Below, in pieces: positions 1 through 5,993 of a stretch of DNA of 6,729 nt. Location: positions 1 to 6,729 of the forward strand of contig JASHQO010000524.1 in NCBI GenBank assembly GCA_030039105.1, in the 5' to 3' direction. Origin of the DNA: Xanthobacteraceae bacterium. Its GTDB lineage: Bacteria > Pseudomonadota > Alphaproteobacteria > Rhizobiales > Xanthobacteraceae. Within the stretch, counting starts at the first letter, position 1, and each line of letters starts with the position of its first letter. The notes beneath the pieces were generated by a model that saw only the letters and a list, made by a program, of their open reading frames with translations, was not told the DNA's origin and did no database searches. Made by a program: the position numbers and the translations under genes.

Positions 1-168
1 CGCCATCCCAGCGGCGGCAATGAAACGGGCCGCTCCGGCGAGCCGGTTCCCGTTATCATGATCACCTATGCGACCAGCGAGGATGCCGTGCACAAGGCCC
101 TCGTCGCGGTGCGCCGCGACCGTGTAATCTCGGGACGGCCGCAGGTCATTCGGATAGAAAAAAACTAG
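1..168 (+). CDS. hom: Homoserine dehydrogenase, C-terminal end (partial)
   Basis: The left edge cuts this gene, leaving frame 1 open for 55 codons up to a TAG at 166-168. The visible peptide includes VPVIMITYATSEDAV and ends VISGRPQVIRIEKN. This is the C-terminal ACT-domain strand typical of alphaproteobacterial homoserine dehydrogenase. The enzyme reduces aspartate semialdehyde to homoserine with NAD(P)H in the cytosol, on the route to threonine, methionine and isoleucine. The ACT domain is the usual site of threonine feedback control. The catalytic domain lies outside the window, so the call rests on the tail and on glpX following directly, an order I recall from related genomes. The stop codon overlaps the left arm of a palindromic repeat. 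Confidence 0.85.
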   Translation, partial: RHPSGGNETGRSGEPVPVIMITYATSEDAVHKALVAVRRDRVISGRPQVIRIEKN

Positions 169-231
169 AGCACGATCCCGCTCGGACTTGCTCCGAGGAT
201 GGAAACCGGTTTTCGGAAAAGATCATGCTTC
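168..231. repeat. Nested palindromic intergenic repeat between hom and glpX
   Basis: The outer arms GAGCACGATC (168-177) and GATCATGCTT (221-230) are near-perfect inverted repeats. Inside lie a perfect 6-bp hairpin, CTCGGA/TCCGAG (181-186 and 192-197), and the palindrome AAACCGGTTT (203-212). The pattern of GATC arms around a GGAAACCGGTTTTC core resembles a dispersed palindromic element that I recall from many Hyphomicrobiales genomes. That family link is from memory. In this place it could also act as a weak terminator for hom or as an RNA structure in the glpX leader. There is no run of T after the hairpins. Confidence 0.6.
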
Positions 232-239
232 TTTAAGCT

Positions 240-246
240 AAGGGGA
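240..246 (+). promoter_or_regulatory. Ribosome binding site of glpX
   Basis: AAGGGGA ends five bases before the ATG at 252. This supports that start over a second in-frame ATG at 285, which has only the weaker AAGGCG upstream. Confidence 0.7.
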
Positions 247-251
247 CAACG

Positions 252-1241
252 ATGGCGCCGCTCACAGTTCCGCAAGGCGTGACCATGGAACGCGTGCTCT
301 CGATCGAGATCGCTCGCGTCACCGAGCGCGCCGCGGTTGCCGCCGCGCGACTGCGCGGCCGCGGCGCCGTGAAAAAATCGGACCAGGTCGCGGTCGACGC
401 CATGCGGCGCGAACTCGGAGCGTTGCCGATCGACGGCACCGTGGTGATCGGCGAGGGCGAGATGGACGAGGCGCCGATGCTCTATATCGGCGAGAAGGTC
501 GGCATCAAATCGGGCCTGAAGGTCGACATCGCGGTCGATCCGCTCGAAGGCACGACGCTGTGCGCCAAGAACATGCCGGGCGCCATCGCCACGATCGCCA
601 TCGCGAGCGAGGGCGCCTTGCTGCACGCTCCGGACATCTACATGGACAAGATCGCCGTCGGCCCCGGCTATCCGAAGAACGTGGTCGATCTCGACGCGCC
701 GGCCGAAGAAAATATTCTTGCGCTGGCCAAGGCCAAGGGCGTGAAGCCGGAGGCCATCACCGCCATGATCCTCGATCGGCCGCGCCACGCCGACATCATC
801 GCCGCGGTACGCAAGGCCGGCGCCGCGGTCAGCCTGATCACCGATGGCGACATTGCCGGCGTCATCCACACCGCCGAGCCGCACAAGACCGGCATCGACA
901 TCTATCTCGGCATCGGCGGCGCGCCCGAGGGCGTGCTGGCGGCGGCGGCGCTGCGCTGCATCGGCGGCCAGATGCAGACCCGTCTGCTGATCGACACCGA
1001 CGAAAAACGCGAGCGCGCCACCAAGATGGGCATCAAGGACCCGCGCAAGAAATACCGGATCGAGGACATGGTGCGCGGCGACTGCCTGTTCGCGGCCACC
1101 GGCGTTACCGACGGTCGCATGCTGCGCGGCGTGCGCTTCGGCAATGGCGTCGTCGAGACCGAAACGGTGGTGATGCGCTCGGCGAGCGGCACCGTGCGCC
1201 GGATCGTGGCCGAGCACCGCAAGGCCGACAAGTTCGAATAG
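252..1241 (+). CDS. glpX: Class II fructose-1,6-bisphosphatase (GlpX)
   Basis: This cytosolic enzyme hydrolyses fructose-1,6-bisphosphate to fructose-6-phosphate for gluconeogenesis; in autotrophic relatives GlpX-type enzymes also serve the Calvin cycle, sometimes acting on sedoheptulose bisphosphate too. The 329 residues match the usual family length. Aligning by eye with E. coli GlpX places the metal ligands at Asp44, Glu68 (in GEGEMDEAP), Asp96 and Glu99 (in DPLEGTT), and Glu226 (in GGAPEG), all conserved. Other family blocks are RVTERAA near residue 22, KPRHA-like DRPRHAD near 176, and ATGVTDG near 282. The ATG at 252 has a good Shine-Dalgarno sequence. The gene sits 83 bp after hom and 122 bp before recJ on the same strand. 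Nothing in the protein looks damaged. No other Calvin-cycle gene is visible, so gluconeogenesis is the safer role. Confidence 0.95.
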   Translation: MAPLTVPQGVTMERVLSIEIARVTERAAVAAARLRGRGAVKKSDQVAVDAMRRELGALPIDGTVVIGEGEMDEAPMLYIGEKVGIKSGLKVDIAVDPLEGTTLCAKNMPGAIATIAIASEGALLHAPDIYMDKIAVGPGYPKNVVDLDAPAEENILALAKAKGVKPEAITAMILDRPRHADIIAAVRKAGAAVSLITDGDIAGVIHTAEPHKTGIDIYLGIGGAPEGVLAAAALRCIGGQMQTRLLIDTDEKRERATKMGIKDPRKKYRIEDMVRGDCLFAATGVTDGRMLRGVRFGNGVVETETVVMRSASGTVRRIVAEHRKADKFE

Positions 1242-1262
1242 GCCGTCGTCGCCGGCGACGGC
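1242..1262 (+). terminator. GC-rich hairpin just after glpX, possible terminator
   Basis: GCCGTCG (1242-1248) and CGACGGC (1256-1262) form a perfect 7-bp stem around a 7-nt loop, starting right after the glpX stop codon. There is no U-tract directly after it; the first T-rich stretch is about 25 bases further on (1289-1299). It may slow or end transcription or protect the mRNA 3' end, but intrinsic termination is not convincing. Confidence 0.3.
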
Positions 1263-1321
1263 GGGCGATGATCCAGTAGCCGCCGCGATTTTAGCTTTTC
1301 CACAGCTCCGACGTTGACTGG

Positions 1322-1343
1322 ATGCTCCGCCTGCGCGGAGCAT
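1322..1343. repeat. REP-like short palindrome upstream of recJ
   Basis: ATGCTCCGC (1322-1330) and GCGGAGCAT (1335-1343) form a perfect 9-bp inverted repeat with a CTGC loop. The flanks, GACTGG before and GACGG after, match the frame of a common alphaproteobacterial REP-like element of the form ACTGGAT...stem...ATGACGG, as I recall it. It ends 20 bp before the recJ start codon, so it may affect recJ transcription or be a terminator for glpX. Confidence 0.6.
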
Positions 1344-1348
1344 GACGG

Positions 1349-1357
1349 TGCTAGAAT
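1349..1357 (+). promoter_or_regulatory. Possible extended -10 element for recJ
   Basis: TGCTAGAAT reads as an extended -10 box (TGn followed by a 5-of-6 match to TATAAT) and ends six bases before the recJ ATG at 1364. Initiation would fall at or next to the start codon. No convincing -35 lies at the standard distance; TTGACT at 1314-1319 is 32 bp away, which is too far. This rests only on sequence resemblance. Confidence 0.25.
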
Positions 1358-1363
1358 CCGCCG

Positions 1364-3172
1364 ATGCCAGAGAATCGCCTCTTCCTCGGCGTCGAGAATT
1401 CGGCGACCGGCCGCGCATGGCGCGACCGGCTCGACGAGCGCGGCGCGGCGCGGGCGCTGGCGATCGCGCAGCGCTACGAGCTGCCCGAGCTGTTGGCGCG
1501 CATCATCGCCGGCCGCAATGTCGAGGTCGATGCCGTCGAGGCCTTTCTCGAGCCGACGATCAAGCAGACGATGCCCGATCCGAATGGGCTCACCGCCATG
1601 CCGGATGCGGCGAGCCGCATCGCCGACGGCATCATGCGCCGCGAGCGCATCGCGATTTTCGGCGACTATGACGTCGACGGCGCAACCTCGGCGGCGCTGC
1701 TGGCGCGCTTCCTGCACCGCGCCGGCATCGCGCCGACTGTCTACATTCCCGACCGGCTGTTCGAGGGATACGGCCCGAACGCCGAGGCCGTGCGGTCGCT
1801 CGCCGCGCAGGGTGCGACGCTCTTGGTGGCCGTCGATTGCGGCACCACCAGCATCGAGCCGCTGACGGAGGCGAGGGCGCTCGGCGTCGACGTCGTCGTC
1901 ATCGATCACCATCAGGCCGACGAGGCGCTGCCGCCGGCGGTGGCGGTCGTCAATCCGAACCGGCGCGACGATCTTTCGGGCCTCGGCTATCTGGCCGCCG
2001 TCGGCCTCGTTTTCATGACCGTGGTTGCGGTCAATCGCGAGCTGCGGACCCGCGGTTTTTGGACCGCGGAGCGGCCGGAGCCCGATCTGCTCACGTTCCT
2101 CGACGACGTCGCGCTCGGCACGGTGGCCGACGTGGTGCCGCTCGTCGGCCTGAACCGCGCTTTCGTCGTCCGCGGTCTGCAGGTGATGCGCCGGCGCGAG
2201 CGGCCGGGCTATGTCGCCTTGATGGACGTGGCGCGGCTCTCCGGTCCGCCGCAAGCGTGGCATCTCGGCTTTCTGCTCGGCCCGCGCATCAATGCCGGCG
2301 GCCGCATCGGCCGCGCCGATCTCGGCGCGCGGCTGCTGATGGCGGACGATCCGCTCGAAGCGGCGAAAATTGCCGAGGAGCTCGATCGCCTCAACCGCGA
2401 GCGCCAGGCGATCGAGCAGGAGACCCTGGCGCAAGCGGAAGCCGAGGCCCTGGCGGCGCTCGGCCTTGAAGACAAAGGCGCAGTGGTGGTCACCGCCGCG
2501 GAAGGTTGGCATCCCGGCGTCGTCGGCCTGATCGCGGCGCGGTTGAAGGAAAAATTCGGCCGGCCCGCTTTCGCCATCGCGCTCGAGCCCGGCGGCATCG
2601 GCACCGGCTCGGGGCGCTCCATCGCCGGCGTCGACATCGGCCGCGCGGTGCGGCGTGCGGTCGCCGACGGTTTGCTGGTCAAGGGCGGCGGCCACGCCAT
2701 GGCCGCGGGCGTGACGTTGCCCAAGGCCGGGCTCGCGGCGCTGCGCGCGTTCCTCGAATTGGCGCTTGCCGCCGACGTCGCGGTGGCGCGGCGGGCCAAC
2801 GGCCTGATGATCGACGGCGCGGTCAGCGCCGCCGGCGCGACCGTCGATCTCGTCGCGACGATCGACCGCGCCGCGCCGTTCGGCGCCGGCAATCCCGAGC
2901 CGGTCATCGCGCTGCCGGCGCACACGGTCGGCTACGCCGAGGAAATCGGCCAGGCCCATATGCGGGTGCGGCTGCGCAGCCCGGACGGCGCAACCGTCAA
3001 CGCCGTCGCCTTCCGTGCCGCCGGGCAAAAGCTCGGCGCCGCGCTCTTCGCCAACCGCGGCCAGCTCGTCCACGCCGCCGGCTCCTTCGTCCTCGACCGC
3101 TGGCAGGGCGAAGAGCGGGTGCAATTCCGCCTCACCGACATCGCGCCGGCGGAGCCTTTTGCCGGGCGATAG
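1364..3172 (+). CDS. recJ: Single-stranded-DNA-specific exonuclease RecJ
   Basis: RecJ degrades single-stranded DNA 5' to 3' in the cytosol, using Mn2+ or Mg2+, in RecF-pathway recombination, mismatch repair and base-excision repair. At 602 residues it has the normal length. The DHH phosphoesterase core shows FGDYDVDGATS (99-109, Asp101/103/105), AVDCGT (156-161, Asp158), VIDHH (179-183) and LGTVADVVPL (251-260, Asp256). RINAGGRIG follows at 308-316. The DHHA1 part has GWHPGVVGLIAARL (381-394), SGRS (416-419) and GGGHAMAAG (441-449). A C-terminal OB-like domain starts near FGAGNPEP (506-513). A Glu- and Arg-rich stretch at about 337-365 is probably helical. The ATG at 1364 gives the expected N-terminus (FLGVENSATGRAWRDRL), but no clear Shine-Dalgarno sequence precedes it. 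The protein appears intact and functional. Confidence 0.96.
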   Translation: MPENRLFLGVENSATGRAWRDRLDERGAARALAIAQRYELPELLARIIAGRNVEVDAVEAFLEPTIKQTMPDPNGLTAMPDAASRIADGIMRRERIAIFGDYDVDGATSAALLARFLHRAGIAPTVYIPDRLFEGYGPNAEAVRSLAAQGATLLVAVDCGTTSIEPLTEARALGVDVVVIDHHQADEALPPAVAVVNPNRRDDLSGLGYLAAVGLVFMTVVAVNRELRTRGFWTAERPEPDLLTFLDDVALGTVADVVPLVGLNRAFVVRGLQVMRRRERPGYVALMDVARLSGPPQAWHLGFLLGPRINAGGRIGRADLGARLLMADDPLEAAKIAEELDRLNRERQAIEQETLAQAEAEALAALGLEDKGAVVVTAAEGWHPGVVGLIAARLKEKFGRPAFAIALEPGGIGTGSGRSIAGVDIGRAVRRAVADGLLVKGGGHAMAAGVTLPKAGLAALRAFLELALAADVAVARRANGLMIDGAVSAAGATVDLVATIDRAAPFGAGNPEPVIALPAHTVGYAEEIGQAHMRVRLRSPDGATVNAVAFRAAGQKLGAALFANRGQLVHAAGSFVLDRWQGEERVQFRLTDIAPAEPFAGR

Positions 3173-3195
3173 CCTGTATGCTAAGGCCTTCGGGC

Positions 3196-3202
3196 AAAGG
3201 AG
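3196..3202 (+). promoter_or_regulatory. Ribosome binding site of soxY
   Basis: AAAGGAG ends nine bases before the ATG at 3212. It is among the strongest Shine-Dalgarno matches in the window and fixes the start that includes the twin-arginine signal. Confidence 0.75.
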
Positions 3203-3211
3203 TAAGTCGCA

Positions 3212-3661
3212 ATGTCTTCACTCACCCGCCGCAGCGCCTTGGCGTTCGGCGCAGGATTAACGCTCGGCCTCGTCGCCGTTGACGAGAGCGCCGCGACGCC
3301 GGCCGATGCCGCGGCCGAGATCGCCAAATTCACCGGCGGCAAGGCGACCGAGAGCGGCGAGATCGCCATCGATCTTCCGGAGATCGCCGAGAACGGCAAC
3401 ACCGTGCCGCTGTCGATCAGGGTCAATAGCCCGATGACCGCCGACGATTACGTCAGCGAGATCCGCGTCGTCGGCGATGCCAATCCCAATGCCGGCATCG
3501 TCAAATTCCATCTCACGCCGGCCTCGGGCCGCGCCGAGGTCGCGACCCGCATCCGGCTCGGCGGCACCGGCAACGTCACCGTGCTGGCCAAGACCTCGAC
3601 CGGCAAGTTTTTTGCCGACCGCCAGGCGGTCAAGGTCACCGTCGGCGGCTGTGGCGGCTGA
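3212..3661 (+). CDS. soxY: SoxY, sulfur-carrier subunit of periplasmic SoxYZ
   Basis: SoxY carries sulfur intermediates as thioconjugates on a cysteine near its C-terminus while other Sox enzymes oxidise them in the periplasm. The 149-residue protein ends in VTVGGCGG, the SoxY swinging-arm signature, and Cys147 is its only cysteine. The N-terminus has a Tat-type signal: LTRRSALAFGAG, with Arg6-Arg7 followed by a hydrophobic stretch to about residue 22. Cleavage probably falls in the Ala-rich region near 26-35. The rest forms the all-beta SoxY domain. The gene starts 39 bp after recJ and is followed 32 bp later by soxZ, so the two form a small operon, perhaps with read-through from recJ. No soxX, soxA, soxB or soxCD is visible. 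The family call is firm; the pathway served here is not shown. Confidence 0.93.
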   Translation: MSSLTRRSALAFGAGLTLGLVAVDESAATPADAAAEIAKFTGGKATESGEIAIDLPEIAENGNTVPLSIRVNSPMTADDYVSEIRVVGDANPNAGIVKFHLTPASGRAEVATRIRLGGTGNVTVLAKTSTGKFFADRQAVKVTVGGCGG

Positions 3662-3693
3662 AGCAAACAACGGACAGACCGGGCAAAACCATC

Positions 3694-4017
3694 ATGGCCG
3701 ACAAACCGCGCCTGCGCGTTCCTTCGGAAGCGAAGAAGGGCGACATCATCCAGATCAAGACGCTGGTGTCGCATCCCATGGAGACCGGCTTTCGCAAGGA
3801 CGAGGCCGGCAAGCCGATCCCGCGCGAGATCATCAATTCGTTGGTCTGCACGTTCAACGGCCGCGAGGTATTCCGCGCCGACATCGAGCCGGCGATCTCC
3901 GCCAACCCGTATTTCGAGTTCACCGTCAAAGTCGAGGAGAGCGGCACCTTCGCCTTCGCCTGGGTCGACGACAACGGCACGGTGACGACGGCGGAGCAGG
4001 GCATCGCCGTTTCGTAG
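3694..4017 (+). CDS. soxZ: SoxZ, partner subunit of the SoxYZ sulfur carrier
   Basis: SoxZ forms the heterodimer with SoxY and helps dock the carrier to the Sox enzymes. The 107 residues match the family length. Landmarks are the N-terminal KPRLRVP (4-10), SHPMETGFRKD (26-36) with the conserved HPMETG, and NPYFEFTVKVEESGTFAFAW (71-90) with the beta-strand pattern of the SoxZ domain. There is no signal peptide. This fits the known co-export of SoxZ with Tat-borne SoxY. No strong Shine-Dalgarno sequence precedes the ATG at 3694, so its translation may depend on coupling to soxY, 32 bp upstream. A large palindromic repeat begins eight bases after the stop. The protein shows no damage. Confidence 0.94.
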   Translation: MADKPRLRVPSEAKKGDIIQIKTLVSHPMETGFRKDEAGKPIPREIINSLVCTFNGREVFRADIEPAISANPYFEFTVKVEESGTFAFAWVDDNGTVTTAEQGIAVS

Positions 4018-4024
4018 AGCGGGC

Positions 4025-4103
4025 GTCATTGCGAGCGAAGCGAAGCAATCCAGTGCTGCGGCGTGGCTCTGGATTGCTTCGTCGCTCCGCTCCTGGCAAT
4101 GAC
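4025..4103. repeat. Large palindromic repeat downstream of soxZ
   Basis: The left arm (4025-4053) starts GTCATTGCGAGCGAAGCGAA and ends GCAATCCAG. The right arm (4069-4103) starts CTGGATTGCTTCG and ends GGCAATGAC. They pair at both ends, and the right arm has about six extra bases in the middle. The loop is 15 nt (4054-4068). I recall the same GTCATTGCGAGCG...GCAATCCAG motif as a high-copy dispersed element in Bradyrhizobium-like genomes. Lying between soxZ and the next gene, it could stabilise the 3' end of the soxYZ message or block read-through. It has no T-tract. Confidence 0.75.
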
Positions 4104-4152
4104 TGCGGTCCGGCTTGATCGAACAATGGCATGAGGCTTCGCGTCTTCGGTT

Positions 4153-4158
4153 AAAGGA
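4153..4158 (+). promoter_or_regulatory. Ribosome binding site of the 4165-5154 gene
   Basis: AAAGGA ends six bases before the ATG at 4165. This supports a start that gives a protein without a signal peptide. Confidence 0.65.
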
Positions 4159-4164
4159 CACTGC

Positions 4165-5154
4165 ATGGCCAAGCTCAATCTCTCGGTCGCCGTCGGCGAC
4201 TACGACCGCACCCGCGCGCTGATCGACGGCGCCGTGCAGATCGACGGTGTCGATCCGGTGTATATGCAGCTCGTGCCCGAGGAGATTTTCTTCCGCGCTT
4301 TCCGCGCCGCCGAGTTCGACATCTGCGAATTGTCAATGTCGAGCTATACGGTGAAGACGGCGCAGGGCAATTGCCCCTATATCGCGGTGCCGGCCTTTGT
4401 GTCGCGGGCGTTCCGCCACACCGCGGTCTATGTGCGCACCGACCGGGTCAAGAAGCCGCAGGACCTCAAGGGCCGCAAGGTCGGCGTGCCGGAATATCAG
4501 CTTACCGCCAATGTGTGGGCGCGGGCGTTCCTGGAGGACGACTACGGCGTCAAGCGTTCGGACATCCATTGGATCCGCGGCGGCATCGAGCATGCCGGCC
4601 GGCCGGAAAAAATCACGGTCGATCTGCCGCCCGGCGTCAAGCTCGACAACGCGCCGGAAGGCAAGACGATTTCCGCGCTGCTCGAAGCCGGCGAGATCGA
4701 CGGCTTTATCGCGCCGCGGCCGCCAACCTTGGTGGAGAAGGGTCATCCGCATATCGGCTGGCTGTTCCCCGATCCGGTAGCGGTGGCGAAGGACTACTAC
4801 AAGCGCACCGGATTCTTCCCGATCATGCACGTGGTCGGCATCCGCCGCGAATTGGCCGAGCGCCATCGGTGGCTGCCGGGCGCGGTGCTCAAGGCGTTCG
4901 AGCAGTCGAAGGACGTCGGCCTCGCCAAGCTGTCGGATACGTCGGCGACCAAGGCGACGCTGCCGTTCGTCGAGGAGCGGCTCAAGGAAGCGCGCGACCT
5001 GATGGGCCACGATTTCTGGTCCTACGGCGTCGAGCCGAACCGCAAGGCGATCGATTATTTTCTCGGCCAGCACCATCACGAGGGACTGTCGTCGCGCCGC
5101 GTCGCGGTCGACGAATTGTTTCATCCGGCGACCTACGAGACGTTCAAGCTGTAG
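4165..5154 (+). CDS. Solute-binding-fold protein, 4,5-dihydroxyphthalate decarboxylase-like (NMT1/THI5 superfamily)
   Basis: This 329-residue protein looks like the group often labelled 4,5-dihydroxyphthalate decarboxylase (Pht5-like) or ABC transporter substrate-binding protein. The two-lobed periplasmic-binding fold is suggested by MAKLNLSVAVGDYDRTRAL at the N-terminus, EFDICELSMSSYTV (50-63), the first-lobe segment DLKGRKVGVPEYQLTA (100-115), IDGFIAPRPP (178-187) and the C-terminal helices. There is no signal peptide or lipobox: the N-terminus goes straight into a beta-strand, and the Shine-Dalgarno sequence supports that start. A cytosolic enzyme is therefore more likely than a transport receptor. 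DHP decarboxylase makes protocatechuate from 4,5-dihydroxyphthalate, but the substrate here is unknown. Two ABC permeases converge on the gene from the other side, which hints at an uptake and degradation module for an aromatic or similar acid. Family membership is fairly sure; the reaction is not. Confidence 0.7.
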   Translation: MAKLNLSVAVGDYDRTRALIDGAVQIDGVDPVYMQLVPEEIFFRAFRAAEFDICELSMSSYTVKTAQGNCPYIAVPAFVSRAFRHTAVYVRTDRVKKPQDLKGRKVGVPEYQLTANVWARAFLEDDYGVKRSDIHWIRGGIEHAGRPEKITVDLPPGVKLDNAPEGKTISALLEAGEIDGFIAPRPPTLVEKGHPHIGWLFPDPVAVAKDYYKRTGFFPIMHVVGIRRELAERHRWLPGAVLKAFEQSKDVGLAKLSDTSATKATLPFVEERLKEARDLMGHDFWSYGVEPNRKAIDYFLGQHHHEGLSSRRVAVDELFHPATYETFKL

Positions 5155-5169
5155 GCCCGCATCGCGGGC
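5155..5169. terminator. Small hairpin in the convergent gap, possible two-way terminator
   Basis: GCCCGC (5155-5160) and GCGGGC (5164-5169) form a perfect 6-bp stem with a 3-nt loop, starting right after the upstream gene's stop. It lies in the 44-bp gap between converging genes, where a shared terminator is expected. No T-tract flanks it on either side, so confidence is low. Confidence 0.35.
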
Positions 5170-5198
5170 GGCTGTGAACTGCGACTTTGCGTCCCTCG

Positions 5199-5993
5199 TT
5201 ACTTCTGTGCGATATCGTCGAGCCGGCCGAGCCGCGCCACCAGCGCGTTGACGCCGATCGCCAGCACGAACAGCACGATCAGAATGGCGTAGAGCCGCGG
5301 CATCTGGAATTTGGTGTAGAAGTCGTTGACCAGAAAGCCGATGCCGCGCTTGGAAATCTTGGTCTCGGCCAGCAGCGTGCCGATCAGCGCCACGCCGAGC
5401 CCGAGCCGCAGCCCGTTGATGATCGGATGGCGCATCGCCGGCAGATAGATTTTCAGCGTCATCTGCCACGGATTGGCGCGAAAGCTTTTGCCGACGCGGA
5501 TCAGCACCGGATCGATCTGGCGCATGCCGGCGGCGACGTTGAGCGCGATGGGAAAGAAGCACGACAGCGCGCCCATGGCGATCTTCGAGCCGGCATAGAT
5601 GCCGAACCACATGATCAGCACCGGAAAGAAGATGATCTTCGGTGTTGGGCCGAGATAGTAGAGGTATGGCTCGAAGGCGCTGGCCACGAACTTGTTGGCG
5701 CCGATGATGAGGCCGGCAATGACGCCGCAGACGCCGCCGATGGCGAGCGCGGCGGCGACTTCCTCGATGGTGCCCAGGAGGTGCCAATAAAAATCGGTGC
5801 TGCCGAGTAGCTCGATCACGGCGCGGCCGATGACCGGCAGCGTCGGGATGACGTCGCCGTAGTACAGGCCGGAGATCGCCAGGAGCTGCCAGGCGAGCAG
5901 AAGCGACAGCACGATGACGACGCGCACCAGCGCCACGGCCGTCAGCCACGGCGTTGCGGTGCGCGTGCGCGTCAGTCGACCGATGTCAACCAT
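5199..5993 (-). CDS. ABC transporter permease, SsuC/TauC-type (second of a pair)
   Basis: This is an inner-membrane permease of a nitrate/sulfonate/taurine/thiamine-precursor type importer (COG0600-like). The 264 residues hold about six membrane segments, near 17-40, 82-99, 119-134, 137-155, 192-210 and 234-253. PTLPVIGRAVIELL (50-63) is the usual periplasmic segment after the first helix. The cytoplasmic ATPase-docking loop is at about 166-189 (RVGKSF...KIYLP), but its usual EAA glycine is Arg172. LLAETKISKRGIGFLVND (207-224) is a typical family block. The ATG at 5991-5993 is chosen because AAAGGG lies seven bases upstream. The start overlaps the previous permease by 22 bp, implying translational coupling and a heteromeric channel. 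The frame stays open further upstream, but that part only shadows the first permease. The substrate cannot be told from sequence. Confidence 0.88.
   Translation of the reverse strand: MVDIGRLTRTRTATPWLTAVALVRVVIVLSLLLAWQLLAISGLYYGDVIPTLPVIGRAVIELLGSTDFYWHLLGTIEEVAAALAIGGVCGVIAGLIIGANKFVASAFEPYLYYLGPTPKIIFFPVLIMWFGIYAGSKIAMGALSCFFPIALNVAAGMRQIDPVLIRVGKSFRANPWQMTLKIYLPAMRHPIINGLRLGLGVALIGTLLAETKISKRGIGFLVNDFYTKFQMPRLYAILIVLFVLAIGVNALVARLGRLDDIAQK

Noticed and set aside
165..1418. Open frame of 417 codons on the minus strand opposite glpX
   Set aside because: It mirrors glpX codon structure, has shadow-like composition, and crosses two palindromic repeats.
902..3124. Open frame of 740 codons on the minus strand opposite recJ and the end of glpX
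   Set aside because: The product is Arg-, Asp-, Ala- and His-rich low-complexity sequence with no recognisable domain. It is the antisense shadow of GC-rich recJ codons, and recJ is clearly real.
3159..3182. Possible soxY promoter (TTGCCG and TATGCT)
   Set aside because: The spacing is only 12 bp and the first box lies within the end of recJ. It is too weak to report as a feature.
5187..5810. Open frame of 207 codons on the plus strand opposite the second permease
   Set aside because: Its charged, His/Asp/Gln-rich composition is typical of the strand opposite a hydrophobic permease. It has no recognisable domain.
4333..5949. Open frame of 538 codons on the minus strand across the convergent gap
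   Set aside because: It runs antisense to the 4165-5154 gene and then in another frame of the permease. No family features are seen and the composition is that of a shadow.
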